Assembly (NCBI GenBank): GCA_021234155.1
Contig: JAJEKV010000039.1
Span: forward strand, 1,614,001-1,678,000
DNA: 64,000 bases
Direction: 5' to 3'
Source: Isoetes taiwanensis
Taxonomy: Eukaryota; Streptophyta; Lycopodiopsida; Isoetales; Isoetaceae
Part shown: positions 45,328-57,288 of the stretch, in pieces
How the letters are laid out: each line of letters opens with the position of its first letter
Position numbering within the stretch: position 1 is the stretch's first letter
Position numbers and translations under genes: made by a program
Notes under the pieces: model-generated
Told to the model about the DNA's origin: nothing
The model's database searches: none
The model's input: the letters and a program-made list of their open reading frames with translations, nothing else

Positions 45328-46185
45328 TGTTGAAAACATTCACTCACATCCTCTTCATATATGCATCCTTAGTTCCAGAAGGTTCTAGAATATTCTAGAA
45401 CCTAGTGCATGTGTGACACTTGGCACGATCTTGTCCATTGGAGTTGTGAGATCCTGTCCGTTGGCCTAGATATATATAGAGGCACCTCCTTCTTGTTGCA
45501 CCATTCCGGTTCAACGCCAGTCTTGAGCCTTCGGGCGTCTCTCTCATGTTCCAACTTGCCTTCGGGCCATTGTATTCCTGTTTCTTCATTATATATCAGA
45601 TTCTTCGTCGATCTTGGAGTATTTCTTGCATATTTTTTTTTTGTATTTTTCACGTATTTTCCAATGATGTTAAGTACGTCAAAATCCGTACCTTTAAAAA
45701 ATGTTTTTTAAATTTTTTTGAAGATTTTTAAAATTTTTGAAAAAAAATCTTTAAAAACGTATTTCATATAAAATACGTTAAAAATCTTTAAAATCCTTAA
45801 AAATCCTTAAAAATCTTTAAAAATCCTTAGACTGTGATTTTATTTATTCAAATATATGATATTCTCGAACTTATTTATCCTTGTATATGAAATTCTTATA
45901 TTTCTTAATCTCTATAATAATGTTTTTTCTGAATTTTATTTTTGTACTTGAACTTCATAGTTTCTAGTAGCAGCATAAATTTTTGATTTACTTGTTGACA
46001 TGCTACATCTTGTAACTTGTAGTAAAAATATGTATTTTAACCATAGCACATATATCCAATAAAGCAGTGCAAAGAATGTGCAATTTTTTTTTTTTTGGGT
46101 CATACCAAATCATAAAAATCCTTTAAAAAACATGAGGATTTTTATAAAGGTACTTTAGAAATAAAAAACGGGTTTTTTAACAACA
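45328..46185 (+). mobile_element. Putative LTR with heat-shock element (block A2)
   Basis: Copy of 17183-18037 with the same TGTTG...CAACA ends, a TATATATA box near 45470 and a downstream gag. Small indels distinguish it from the A1 copy. Confidence 0.5.
45374..45401 (+). promoter_or_regulatory. Perfect six-unit heat-shock element (copy 2)
   Basis: All six TTC/GAA half-sites are intact. The only change from the A1 copy is T to C in a spacer dinucleotide, so the consensus positions are preserved. Confidence 0.88.
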
Positions 46186-46291
46186 TTGGTATTTTCCTTG
46201 TTTTCGAGTAGATTCATGATAGTTTGGACCGGAATCCCTTGCCTGCTCTGATCCTAATGTTTTTTTGCTCATATTTGGTGATTTCATCTCT

Positions 46292-46890
46292 ATGGAAGAG
46301 ATTTCAATCTTATTACAGCAAGTCCAGCAGCTTGTTCAAACATGTCAGCAGTTGTCGTTGGATAATAAAGAGCTTAGAGAACGGGTTGCATCTCATGAAT
46401 CAACATCTATCTTTGGAGGAGGCCATCAGAACCTAAGATTAGTTTGCCGGAGAAATTTGATGGTACTAGATTCAAACTTCGGAGTTTGTTATTCGACTTC
46501 ACCCTCATAGGTATCCCACAAATCGTAAAAAGGTCGGGCTAGTTAGTTTTCTACTTGTTGGGCTAGCTTTGAGTTTATTTCCCCCTTGCTAGAGAGGGAG
46601 GCTCCCGAATTGCAAAATTTTGCCACGTTCACTATTGAATTGAAGGCATGTGGAGACACTGATCGACAACACACAGCAGTTACCAAGCTTGGCAATCTTA
46701 GGCAAGGTTCTCATCCAACTTCAGTTTACACCTCTGAGTTTCGACAGATTGCCATAGATACGGCCTGGGATGATGTAGCCCTTCAAGATTGTTTTCGAAA
46801 AGGGCTCCCGATGATGTGAAGGATATGTTGTTGATGATGGAGGATCCAAAAACTCTGGATGAAGCTAACAGGTTTTTTTGGTTGTAGGCA
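46292..46890 (+). pseudogene. Ty3/Gypsy gag remnant (block A2)
   Basis: The same broken gag as at 18155-18760: ISILLQQVQQLVQTCQQLS, then LLEREAPELQNFATF and SVYTSEFRQIA. The older frameshifts are shared with A1, so they predate the duplication. This copy has an additional one-base deletion near 46808 (GLPMM instead of GLRDDVKD). Confidence 0.82.
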
Positions 46891-47776
46891 AGAAAGACAG
46901 AATCAGTCTATTTCCCTAATTTCGCAAGCTCCAGTAGTCACAACAGCTTTTGCACCGCCCAACCTCCTAAATCAGATGGCCCGGTACCTATGCAGATTCT
47001 TTCCTTGAATGCTACTGAGATTAATAGTGATGGCCTAATTCTTGGATTTACATCGCATGCTAAAAGATTTTACCTATGATTCTGAAGCTCCAAAAAATTC
47101 AAACTGCCTGCAAAATACACCCAAGTTGTTTCCACGTAATAAAAATATCACTGCGGGTGACATTCCCGAGTGTCAACAGACCTCTGCGCGTCCGCCTATT
47201 TCCACCAGGCATCGAAAAACTAGGAGTTAGTCTCCTAAATTTCCGGTCCCCATCCTTATTTTCCGGTTCGAATTTTTATTGGCTGGCAAACAAATTGTAG
47301 GAAGTTGTGGGGTTTCCTTCAAAATCCGACAAATAATTTTGTGTTTCTATTCAAAATCGTTTGGAGCATGACACTTACCGACAAATTATCTGGTTAGAGC
47401 TACTGGGGATTTCGAAGCCTGATTTCCACTCTATGAATGTCACCAGGAGTGACATTCTTAGACAAGATCTAAAGAATTTGTGTGTTAAGTGAAATCACAA
47501 GTATCACCGGGCATAAAGCCCCTTCCAACAAAAATTACCTCCTTAAAGTATAAGTCTCTTGGACCATTGCATAGGAAAAGTACGGAAATTTTGTGCTAAA
47601 ATCTCTAACAAAAAGAAGCATGAAAGAAACATCTGGAAATTTAACTGCAACCCGTTTAGACTTGAAATATTTAACAACGTTTGCCACTGCAATAATGAGC
47701 TCGTAACTTGCAGATTCCTTCTGGTTTGGAAATTAAATTCCTCCAGCACTTAACACTTATATCCTATTAACATTTC

Positions 47777-48019
47777 GTCAAGGCAAGTGGGTATTGATTC
47801 CGACGGATTCAACAATCATTCTTATCCAGAATGAAAACTCGCATGCAGAAAACCGGGAGAATCCAGTCGGCTTGCCCTTGACGTTGTGGAGCATGAAGGG
47901 GTCCGGCATTCTTGCCAGCCCCCTGACCTGCAGAATCCGGTCGCGCCTCAACGGCGCTCCCGGATTCTGCAGGTCAGGGGGCTGGCAAGAATGCCCTCCC
48001 CCTTCCCGTTCCACATAAC
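47777..48019. mobile_element. Insertion unique to A2 with two fold-backs
   Basis: Block A1 joins CATTTC to AACGAACGC; here 243 bp intervene. The first part is bounded by GTCAAGGCAAG and CTTGCCCTTGAC. The second is a perfect hairpin, with 36-bp arms 47905-47940 and 47960-47995 (GGCATTCTTGCCAGCC...AATCCGG) and a 19-nt loop. No target duplication was seen. Confidence 0.8.
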
Positions 48020-48787
48020 AACGAACGCAAACATTTGGACACTGGTCAAATCAATCAATTCGTCTGCTATAATTAACTCCACATTGAGCTCACAGCAATC
48101 TGGCCCTACTATCTGAACCCTGCCTCAACTCAAGCCATTCCGGCATTGATTAGGTCAAACTAGAGGAGTTAGCCAATAACCCAAAAGACGCATAAATGCC
48201 ATGCCGCACGTAGGAAGAGAATTCGTGAATCCAAAAGACCGAAGTTAACATTAAGCATACCTCTTTATTACAGATTTTGTACACTTTTCAAATAATTTGT
48301 CTTTACGTACAAGAACTCTGAAGAATGTATTATTACATTCGGCTCATTCTTTCCATCTCTGATTCTCATGTGGAACCAATATATATGATCAATCTGGCAG
48401 CAGTCATTACAAGTCAAAGAAGAATGACAACTGGAGATTATATAGGTAGTGTAAATATACATTATGATACAGCTCTCCACCAACCTGGACTTAGCCGCAA
48501 TTGAATGCTTCGACTCAAAATACCGCAATCAAACATCTGGTGAGGCTTTTTTACGTCACCAAAAAAATATTCTGAACTTTGATGTCCTGACATCATGGCA
48601 AAATCCATGGACTCTTAGACTGTGTCCTTTGTGTTGCTAATTAGGCTGTACAGCAGAGCCATATACCGACCACCTCAAACATGGCGAGCAAAGGGATGCC
48701 CAAGCATCTTAGATGCTTAGCTTGTAAAGGAAGAATGCATGGCGACTAGCCTGTAGATCTTTGCAAAAAGATACACGGGTATAGACA

Positions 48788-51700
48788 TTATACAGCATCC
48801 TCATCACCATCCAGACCAATGCGATGACGCCTTCTAGCCTTAAAAGCTTCCTGCTCAGCTCGAAGTTGTTCCCGGAACTTGGAACTCCGACGAGGTTCTT
48901 GCAAAGCATTTCCCTTTTTCCATTCTTCCTCAACGGGATTTGACACCTGAATTAATTGGACATTCAATGCTCAAGTTCAACATGTAATCCAATTAAAATG
49001 TCAGCATTAATCTGCTTCACAAAAATGTGAGAAAACCATACCCCATTATAACCCGCACCAGGTCCAATTATAAGCTGTCGTTTATGATCAGAAACAGCAC
49101 CAATTGAAAACCCCCGATCTCCTTTGCCATCCTATGCACAATGGAACACTATAAACATATGTATCACTTGAAGAAAACGGTCCCCATGTGTTGCACTTAC
49201 TGGAAGGTCTGCCCACCGCACGCATTTTTCCCACTTGCCATATGCCTCCATAAGGCCTGAAAGTGCGTTACTTGCATCCTCGTTCTTACTGTTATTGGTA
49301 CCCTCACTACTGTGTGCTCGTCCTGGATATTTACGTTGGTCGTCAGCTGTATCCTCTTGAAGGGTCATTGTTTTGTCAACCCACTTTTCGGACAGCATCA
49401 AGCCTGAAAGCATTTTAAAACACTCAGGTGAAATAGCCAATATTTTATATATTCTACTAAACACACCCAGACCTTGAAACTGGATCCCAAAAAACTGTGG
49501 CAAGCTAAGGCAAAGTTTTGCTGCGAGAGCTTCAAGCTGACTCATAAGTTTTTTAATCTGAACAATGCTATAGTGGATGTTTGCCACAAGGCTTTCTCAT
49601 TTGAAATTTCTAGTTATATCAGTTATACTTAGAAGTAGTTAATGCAAAGCCAAGGAATTAAAGACTCAAGCATCACTTCTTCTATATGAAAGACTATTAT
49701 TGCACGTAATCAGCATATAAATGCAGCAATTACCATTTATCTTCTGTTGATCCAGTGATTGTTCTTTGGATTTGGATGATACAAAGACATCATTGTGGTC
49801 TTCCATATCACGTTCCATATCATCTGCATCCATTTCAACCTAGAAATAGAAGTGACCATCAACATGTATCGCACACTTTACTTATGAGAGTGCAAATTAA
49901 CCAATTATCTCACCTCAGTAATCCCCTTAGCGTCAAGCTCATCGCCATGAAACAAAGACTGTACCATGCAAACGAGATTTATCAGACTTTAAACTTGTAT
50001 ATTTCTCGTTTTGAACTAGACATATCACATGCAAATATTAGCACGTTCAAAATGGGCAGAGCTCAAACAGTACATACTGAAACATCAATCTGTAAATAGA
50101 GCTGTGGTGTATCCTCCCATTTTGCTGACATTGCTTGAACCTGCTCGGTGGTAAAGGCATGCACGTTTCTTGCTGCACAACCCTGAAAACATAAAAAATA
50201 GATGATTTGAACTATTTTTGTACTTGTAACATAGCACATTAAGGTATACAACATGAAAACATACAAAACAACAAATCAAGCTTAAAAACTCACCAATGGG
50301 TCTCTATAGGGAGCTTCCAAAATATAGACTTCGTACCCGTTCCTCTGTATAGCCAAAAATCAAATGCTGCTATTAAAACATATTCTCCTAGACTTTCATA
50401 AGCAGACACATAATGAAATATAAAGAAGATATCTTAAGCTTAAAGATATTCTGTGAAGGAATTCAACCAATCACACGAGACACAGGGCATGAGTCAATAC
50501 AAGAGTATGTCCATAGACATCAAACGATAATGCTTATGTACTTCTTTTACCTGCGCCGATTTTAGTCTGAAAATTTGCACTCTAAGGAACCAACAAATGA
50601 GAGAAATAATCAGGAAGGAGATGAGAGTATACCTTAGCAATTGCCCAAAACTGAGCAAAATCAGCGACATGCACATTGCGGTCATCCACTAAGATGAGGC
50701 CCACATGCCAGCAACGAAGAGGGTCAATGGTCCATATATACAACTGCATCTGTGGTTAGTGAAAAGAGAGCAGCGGCAGGATACTGCATTCTTCCATTTC
50801 ATAGTTATGGATACTCTCTAAGGACAGGCATAACTCCAACACGTACTCAGCAGTGATCCGGTTGTTTGTTTCAAATGTAAACCTACCTTTAATCCTTATC
50901 ACCCTCTTTCCACAAGGTATTAAATAAACCCTCTTAGAGGGTCTCGACCATTTTGGCTCATCATAATGTGGCAGACATAGGGAATGCTGGGAGAAGCACA
51001 GGTATGTACAGCAGTAACAAAATTCTCCGGTCTTACATACAATAAGAAACCAAACAAGAGGGCACACAAAGCAATCCAGCAGAAGTTAACCACAACCAAG
51101 AATTGCTCTCTAAAATGCAGAGATGATGTTTTGCTAGAAGACAACTGTACAACTACCTGCATCTAAAGGAACATACCAATTATAAATGGGAACAAGCCTT
51201 CCTCCAATGTCTTCCGAAAGGCCTTTAACATGCTGGCCCGATAAACCTGCAGACAAACTGAATATTAAGATTTTGAAAGGCTTGTCTTCATCAGAATAGT
51301 TGCAAATTTGGTAATGTGGCTTCTAATGCAGATGATGGCAGACAAAAGAAGAAGAGCTTATAACATTTGGAATAGATGGAATATAAATCTTCAATTCAGA
51401 ATCTGGCGTAATGTGTAAATGTTTGTACTTTTGCTGTGTTCTCTCCAGAAAGGTATTTTCTAATAAGTCAGACTATAACTCTTGTCAGGAAGATTAAATC
51501 ATATCAAACTAACTCCAAGAAGATAAAAGCATGTTAACTGCTAGATCTCAAACACTTTCTCCCTAAAAGTAAGAAAAAATTGCCATCCAGGTTTTTAAAA
51601 ATCAGCATATTCGCTTTTGGGTCAGCATACCTCCTCCATCTCTGGTTCATAGATGTATTCCATGACTCTTTTGATAGCTTTCCTTCTAGTCCTCGATAAA

Positions 51701-54638
51701 GCACCAGCCGTACCACTATCATCATCTTCCTCCTGAGGTCCATAAATTGCATGATGATTCGTGGACACTACAATAGCAATAGATGGAAAAAAATGCTTAC
51801 CTTCTCCACTTCTGTCATAAAGTAATCATCCATAGAATGAATACGAGGTGCACTTCCACCATTCATAACTTCCACATCACGTAGTGCTTTCGCTAAATAA
51901 CTTTTCCCACTACCTGCATATTAGGTTTTAATACTTTCCTTAATTAATGACAACGAACTGACCATAACACAACAATGTGATATTGAACTTAGCGATCTGC
52001 ACTATTCTTTTCTAATATCGTCAGTTCATATAGCATGTACATTCCTTGTGAATTACTATGGGAGAATTGGGAGAGCAAAGTTCACCGGTAGCAGCTACCT
52101 AACATGCCTCTTACATCTCCCAACTCACTTGTTGCAAAAACGAACATGCAGCTTGCACTCACCTGGGAGGCCACGCAATAAGATGACGAATCTGTCCGGA
52201 CGTGTTAACCGACCAGGCTTTCTAAACACTGTAACGGCGTCAACAATCCTAGGCTTATCCTGTTGTTTAGCTTGTCTCTGATTACTGCTGTATCGACCAT
52301 GCATGCTTGAGTCTTGGAAATTAGTTCCTTTCACCTGCTTTAAGAAAAAAATCATACGTCTCATTCAATAAAACCTAGAGCTCATATATTCCAAAAATAT
52401 CTATTGCAAAACTCAAAATTATCCTTCAAAGATGCCAAAGCTCCTATATAACTCCAATTGATCTACAATGTGATAAGTCAAAACACAATAATTCTATGTT
52501 ATCCTTGCTGTATTACTATTGTGACTAGAAGATTTTGCAAAAAACATTACCGTATACTCATAACTTGGTCTCTGCAAAGGCATAAATCCCTGCTGAGGAC
52601 CTTGAGACTGCCGATATTGGAAGCCGTTTGACGATGAAACATGCACATCAGTATGTGAAGAAAGTAAAGATTGTGAACCTTCTCGTTCACTTGGCAGGGG
52701 GGGTGGAGATGGTGGCAGCGATGCACATGGAGGTGATGGTGGAATGGGAGGGGGTGACAATGGAGGAGGTGGTGGCGGCGGTGGAGGTGGAGGCAAAGGT
52801 GGAACCATTGGCGCCGCAGATAGAAAGGCGGAGGATTGCATATGAAGTGGAGCCATAAGTTGCTGATAGTGTATTCTACCGTGCAGCATTGATGGATGAA
52901 CTGTTTCTGGACTGAGTCTCATATTCAGTTCATCAGGAAGAGGAGGTTGATGCAGTTGCATATGGCTTTGACCAATAAGTGGTTTTTGTGACCATCTTTG
53001 TTGCAGAGAAGGCAAAGGTTCTGACTGTAACGGAGATTGTAATGGCACTCTAGGATGCATTTGGTAGCCCGGTTGAGTATGTTGTCGGCATTGGTAATAT
53101 TCACCTTGCTGATGCTGATGCTGATGCTGACATTGTGAAAGGTCATTAGTGAATTGTTCCTGTGAAGTCTGATGTGCATGTTGCTTGTTCTGAGATGAAA
53201 ACTGCTGCCCAGGCTGTATATGAGGTTGTCCAACATTTTGATGTGATCTTTCTAAATCCTGGTCATATGCCTGACGTGCTTGAGACAGGCGATTAGACTG
53301 GATCTGTTGCTGATACTGCATGTCACGATAAGGATGACAATAACGATTCATTTCTTGAAGCTGATTCGTATTCACAACCTCTAGCACCTCAAACTGTGAA
53401 CCCTCAACATGGCCTCGCCCTCCGCTGTGATCAAAGACATTTTTTTGTGGTTGCACATGATCCTCGATACTATTGAACACAAAAGGATCCCTTGGATACT
53501 TAGAATCTCCTAATATCTGCTCTTTTCCAGCTTGCATGGATGGTTGTCCAACATCACAACTTCTCTCACCAGTCTCTTCAGATTTCAACAGCCGACTTCT
53601 TTCTCCCTCTATTGATTGAAGTGACACCTTTCTCACTTCACTTTCATTGTCAGTTGCTTGTTTTTGTTGGCCCATTTCTGATTTAGAACCGGCATTATCT
53701 TCTAACAGTCCATGCTCTATTAAAAGCTCTTCTTCACGAGTTTTAGGAAATTTTGTTTTTGTTAATCCCTGCAGGCCATGTTCTACAAGAAGCTGCTCCT
53801 CTCTGGATGCTGATATCTTCTTTCTCTTTGCTTGTTGAGTAAGACCATGCTCTATTAACCCTGCAATTGCCCCATGTCTTTGATGCGCTTCTCTTGGTGG
53901 TTCTTGACAAATAGCTGTATTTGCATGAAAAAACCTGTCCCTATTAACATTGTCTATATCTACTTTCTCATCATATCCACCAGCAGACCAAGATGAACCA
54001 GAATGCCCTCGGTGTTGGATTTCATGAGGTACATTAACATGATTATGATCTGCCACAACTACCCCAATATTCCTCCGCGGTAAGCCGTCATTGTCTCTTC
54101 CTTTTAAAGAGGTGTCAGTCCTCTGGGGGAAACTAGCATGAACAGGCTGGTCATGTGGTCTTCCTTGTTCAACAGGCCAATGTGACATAGGATATTGAGC
54201 GCCACAATGAGATGTATTACCAAGCCATGTTCCCTGATTATGGTTCACGCCATTATGGGGTGAAATATGGCGACCCTTCCAAGGACCCTGCTGAGAGGGC
54301 TCAATGGGTTCCACTGAAAGTATAGGATCATAAAGTGTAGAAGCATTTGGTTCAACCTTTCTGCCTGAAGGCGGAAATGAGCGACCTTGTGAAAATTCAG
54401 GACGATGAGAATTTGGTAAGCCTGTGTCACGAGCTTCAAATGGGTGGCCAATATTCGCGACATTGTGATGAATTAAGACTGAACCAGGATGACCCATGAC
54501 AGGACCTGGATGCCTGGGAGGCAACGGAGACTGATAGTGTGGAAAATGTGGAGGGGGGCAAAATGGATAATGAATCCGAGAACAAACAGGGCAAAAGGGT
54601 CCAGGTCCTGCGCCCATTGGAGGCCTGAATGCGGCCAT
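48788..54638 (-). CDS. YLPM1-like: YLPM1/ZAP3-like nuclear P-loop protein, 13 exons
   Basis: Exons on the minus strand: 54638-52551, 52334-52163, 51913-51801, 51732-51631, 51246-51177, 50688-50633, 50344-50294, 50182-50078, 49958-49914, 49839-49734, 49403-49201, 49131-49042, 48946-48788. All have GT/AG borders and stay in frame, giving 1119 residues. The N-terminus has CPVCSRIHYPFCPPP. Residues about 255-310 repeat L(I/V)EHGL three times. About 430-545 is Gln/His-rich and about 612-650 is polyproline. The kinase-like P-loop domain has Walker A GLPGSGKS (751-758), FIIVDD (846-851) and YEVYILEAPYRDP. The C-terminus has FREQLRAEQEAF and RRRRHRIGLDGDED. Animal YLPM1 is a nuclear PP1-binding protein linked to telomerase regulation; plant function is little known. 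No lesions were seen. Confidence 0.93.
52690..52800 (-). repeat. Polyproline-coding GGT/GGA microsatellite in exon 1 of the YLPM1-like gene
   Basis: Plus-strand GGTGGx repeats encode a PPPPPPPPPP run and further PPSPP motifs on the minus strand. This is a typical variable-length spacer in YLPM1 proteins. Confidence 0.8.
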
Positions 54639-55500
54639 TTTATTACAGTTTAGGACATTACAATTTTTAGCTTATTGTGGAAGCGTACTTACAGAGCAAC
54701 GATGTGAATCAAAGCGACCTGCTGAATCAAGAATTTGGGCCAACACAAGCCGGTAGGCTGAGCGCTTTCGAGACAAGCCCTAATATGCGGAACACGTATT
54801 CTCCTAAATCATCGATGACGTGGCTCAAAGTATGATGTAGGCAACTTTTACTCGCATAATGAACTTTGAAGCTTTAAAAGGGTTGGGTTGTCTTTCGTGC
54901 AAGTTAAGGTAGCATACGTTATCTTAGCAGATGCAAGGTGGTTGAGGGCAAGACCCAACAAAGCATTATTGACGTGGTGCGTGCGTCATATATCCAATTG
55001 GATGTTACGATTACGAATATGGCATGACATAAACATCCTTTTTATTAAAATGGGATGTTGGTTTTCGTCGCATGTGCAGGTGCATGTGGCGTTTCCTTCC
55101 TGCTTGCGACTCCTCTTACGGGACGTTGGTTACCTTTCTTCAATGCCAGAAATTTGAATCCCTCCTTTGGTCTTTCGTACGAATTTGTTACTCTCTGCAA
55201 GTCTTTTGCTCTCTCATCTGGCGCCTCAAGTCAATTTTTGCCCTCTCATCTTGGCGCCATCTACCTCTGAACAAGCATTTCTGTTCTGGAGCTTGCAAAG
55301 ATCCAATTCCAGATTGCAATGGTTGCAATGGATAACTTGAGAAGTACGCTTTAGAGACAAGCATGCATTCTCTTTGTATTTGGGTTGGTTTCATTTCTCA
55401 ACTACGCTGGCTTTAGGTGTTAATCCTTCCATTTATTTGATTCTTTTTCATCCTTGCAGAGTTGCCTCAAAGGTCCTAGATATATTATTTTCTATTCAAA
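54639..55500. promoter_or_regulatory. 5' region of the YLPM1-like gene
   Basis: The upstream DNA has no clear TATA box on the minus strand within 150 bp. CG-containing blocks (GGCGCC near 55219 and 55254) occur. Short plus frames between 54888 and 55335 show no domain. A divergent transcript cannot be excluded. Confidence 0.3.
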
Positions 55501-55979
55501 ATTCTAGGTCCAGCTCCAGCTACATTGTGTAGGACATTTTCCTGTAACGATCGTTTTCTTTTGCGAAGGCAAGGCATGAATATGCTTGAAATCCACATTT
55601 TTCTAGATGCTTTACTTTGAAGAAAATGCATTTGAGCTTTACTGTGAACCAAATGCATTTAAAATGTGTTGGCATACTAGTCGATATTACTGATCATTGA
55701 GTGGATTAAAGTGCTAAAGTCCAAATGGAAAATGATGAAATCCATTCACTATACAACTACTCTAAGCCTGTTCTGTATTCCTTATTTCATATGAAAATTT
55801 ATGTTGCATGCATGCTTATGTGCAACAAGCTTGAAGATGGTTTTGCTTGGAGGCGGTATTTCTACATCGACAAACTTCCTTATGTCTAGCATGCAAAAGA
55901 ACTAATTGCTATAGAGATGAGTAACATTGGTCCAAACTTCAATCTAAAGGCACTTCTTCTGGCTTTAGATGAAAGTAAA

Positions 55980-56235
55980 GCATGAAACTAGCAAACTATT
56001 TCTTTTAGTCATTTAGATGCAAGTACATGTCAAATTCAAATTTTGGAGTGCATAGTGAGAAATCAGATTCTGGAGGTTTGATCCTTACTATTTTGTGGCA
56101 AGAAGTGCATGAAACTAGCAAACTATTTCTTTTAGTCATTTGGATGCAGGTACATGTCAAATTCGAAATTTGGAGTGCATAGAGAGAAATCAGATTCTGG
56201 AGGTTTGATCCTTACTATTTTGTGCAAGAAGTGTA
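55980..56235. repeat. Two-copy tandem duplication, unit about 125 bp
   Basis: The unit from GCATGAAACTAGCAAACTA to GATCCTTACTATTTTGTG occurs at about 55980-56097 and 56107-56224, with a few mismatches. Non-coding, in the spacer between the YLPM1-like gene and block B2. Confidence 0.85.
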
Positions 56236-56764
56236 TCAGGAGCTTTTTTTCTTAGAGTACAAAAGATGTTTAAGACATGGACAAATTCACCATCATTTTT
56301 AAAAATAAAATACATGAAAAGAACATCTTCATTTCCTCCTATTTTGCTCTGTTGTTTACATAGGTCATTTGCCTTTTAGCCCAAAACTTCTAGCATTTGG
56401 AGCTCTCGTCATTGGATTTAAAGAGTTGGGCCATCATTTTTAGCAGTTGATTGCAAGTCAAAGAGATGGCGAGTCATTTCTACAGTCAAGCCATCCAATT
56501 AGTTCTCGGATTGAAACTGGTATAGTGTTCTAGCATGCTCCAGAATTTTATGAACAGATTTACCTGTAATCTTTTTGCGGAACCAAAGGGGATGGGACAC
56601 GGCATATCCCATCTTTAAATCATAGATATTCTTAGTAAGTGTTTTACTGCATGTTGATGGCTAAATTTCTGTGGTATTTACCTTTCTATGCAAAACATTC
56701 ACACAAAATGCCTTTACATGTCAGATCCAAATTTCACCTGCATTGAAAGAATTCTTTATATTCT

Positions 56765-56790
56765 ATTCTATTCTATTCTATTCTATTTAT
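56765..56790. repeat. (TTCTA)n insertion without LINE body
   Basis: About five ATTCT units sit between CTTTATATTC and TTATATATTTGG. Block B1 reads GAATTCTTTATATATTTGG (reverse strand, about 24310) with no repeat. A de novo microsatellite or tail-only LINE insertion. Confidence 0.75.
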
Positions 56791-57288
56791 ATATTTGGTA
56801 ACCTCTAGATCTTTCTCTTAGTTGTTGGTGTTGCAAACGTGTTTTAATTTTATTAGGATTCATCATTTGGCAATAGCAGATGCAAAACTTACTTGAACTT
56901 CTTGGCATTTGTAAATTGGTGACAATCTAAAAATTTAGCGCTATTCTTCATGGGTCAAAAGACATGAACACAATCAAACTCAAAGGTGCGCTTGGATAAC
57001 ATAGTAGCAATTGAAGATATGTTTTATGCCTGCGACATATAAGGAACCAATATATTTCCAAGACCAGCATATGGCCAGCAACCTAATCCATTCATAGCTC
57101 AAAACCCATCTACCACCTGGTTTAACCTAAGAGGCATCTTCATTGAATGAATACCAGTCTCACATGGTTATATGCCTTGTAAAATATTTTAACCTTGCAA
57201 GCTTGATTTTGCAAGAATACAACTCCAAAAAACTTGAAAGAAATAAAATCTAGTCAGTAAAGTATTTCCTTATCCCAAGTGTTTTGAG

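Larger units (their letters stand above)
24559..48376 (+). repeat. Segmental duplication block A2 (direct copy of 10971-20006)
   Basis: The longer member of the pair, about 23.8 kb against 9 kb. Nearly all the excess comes from the two large DNA transposons plus three small insertions. It carries the intact lectin and borders the 3' end of the YLPM1-like gene. Confidence 0.92.

Noticed and set aside
54888-55335. Divergent gene upstream of the YLPM1-like locus
   Set aside because: Overlapping short frames in all phases, no domain or splice structure that holds together.
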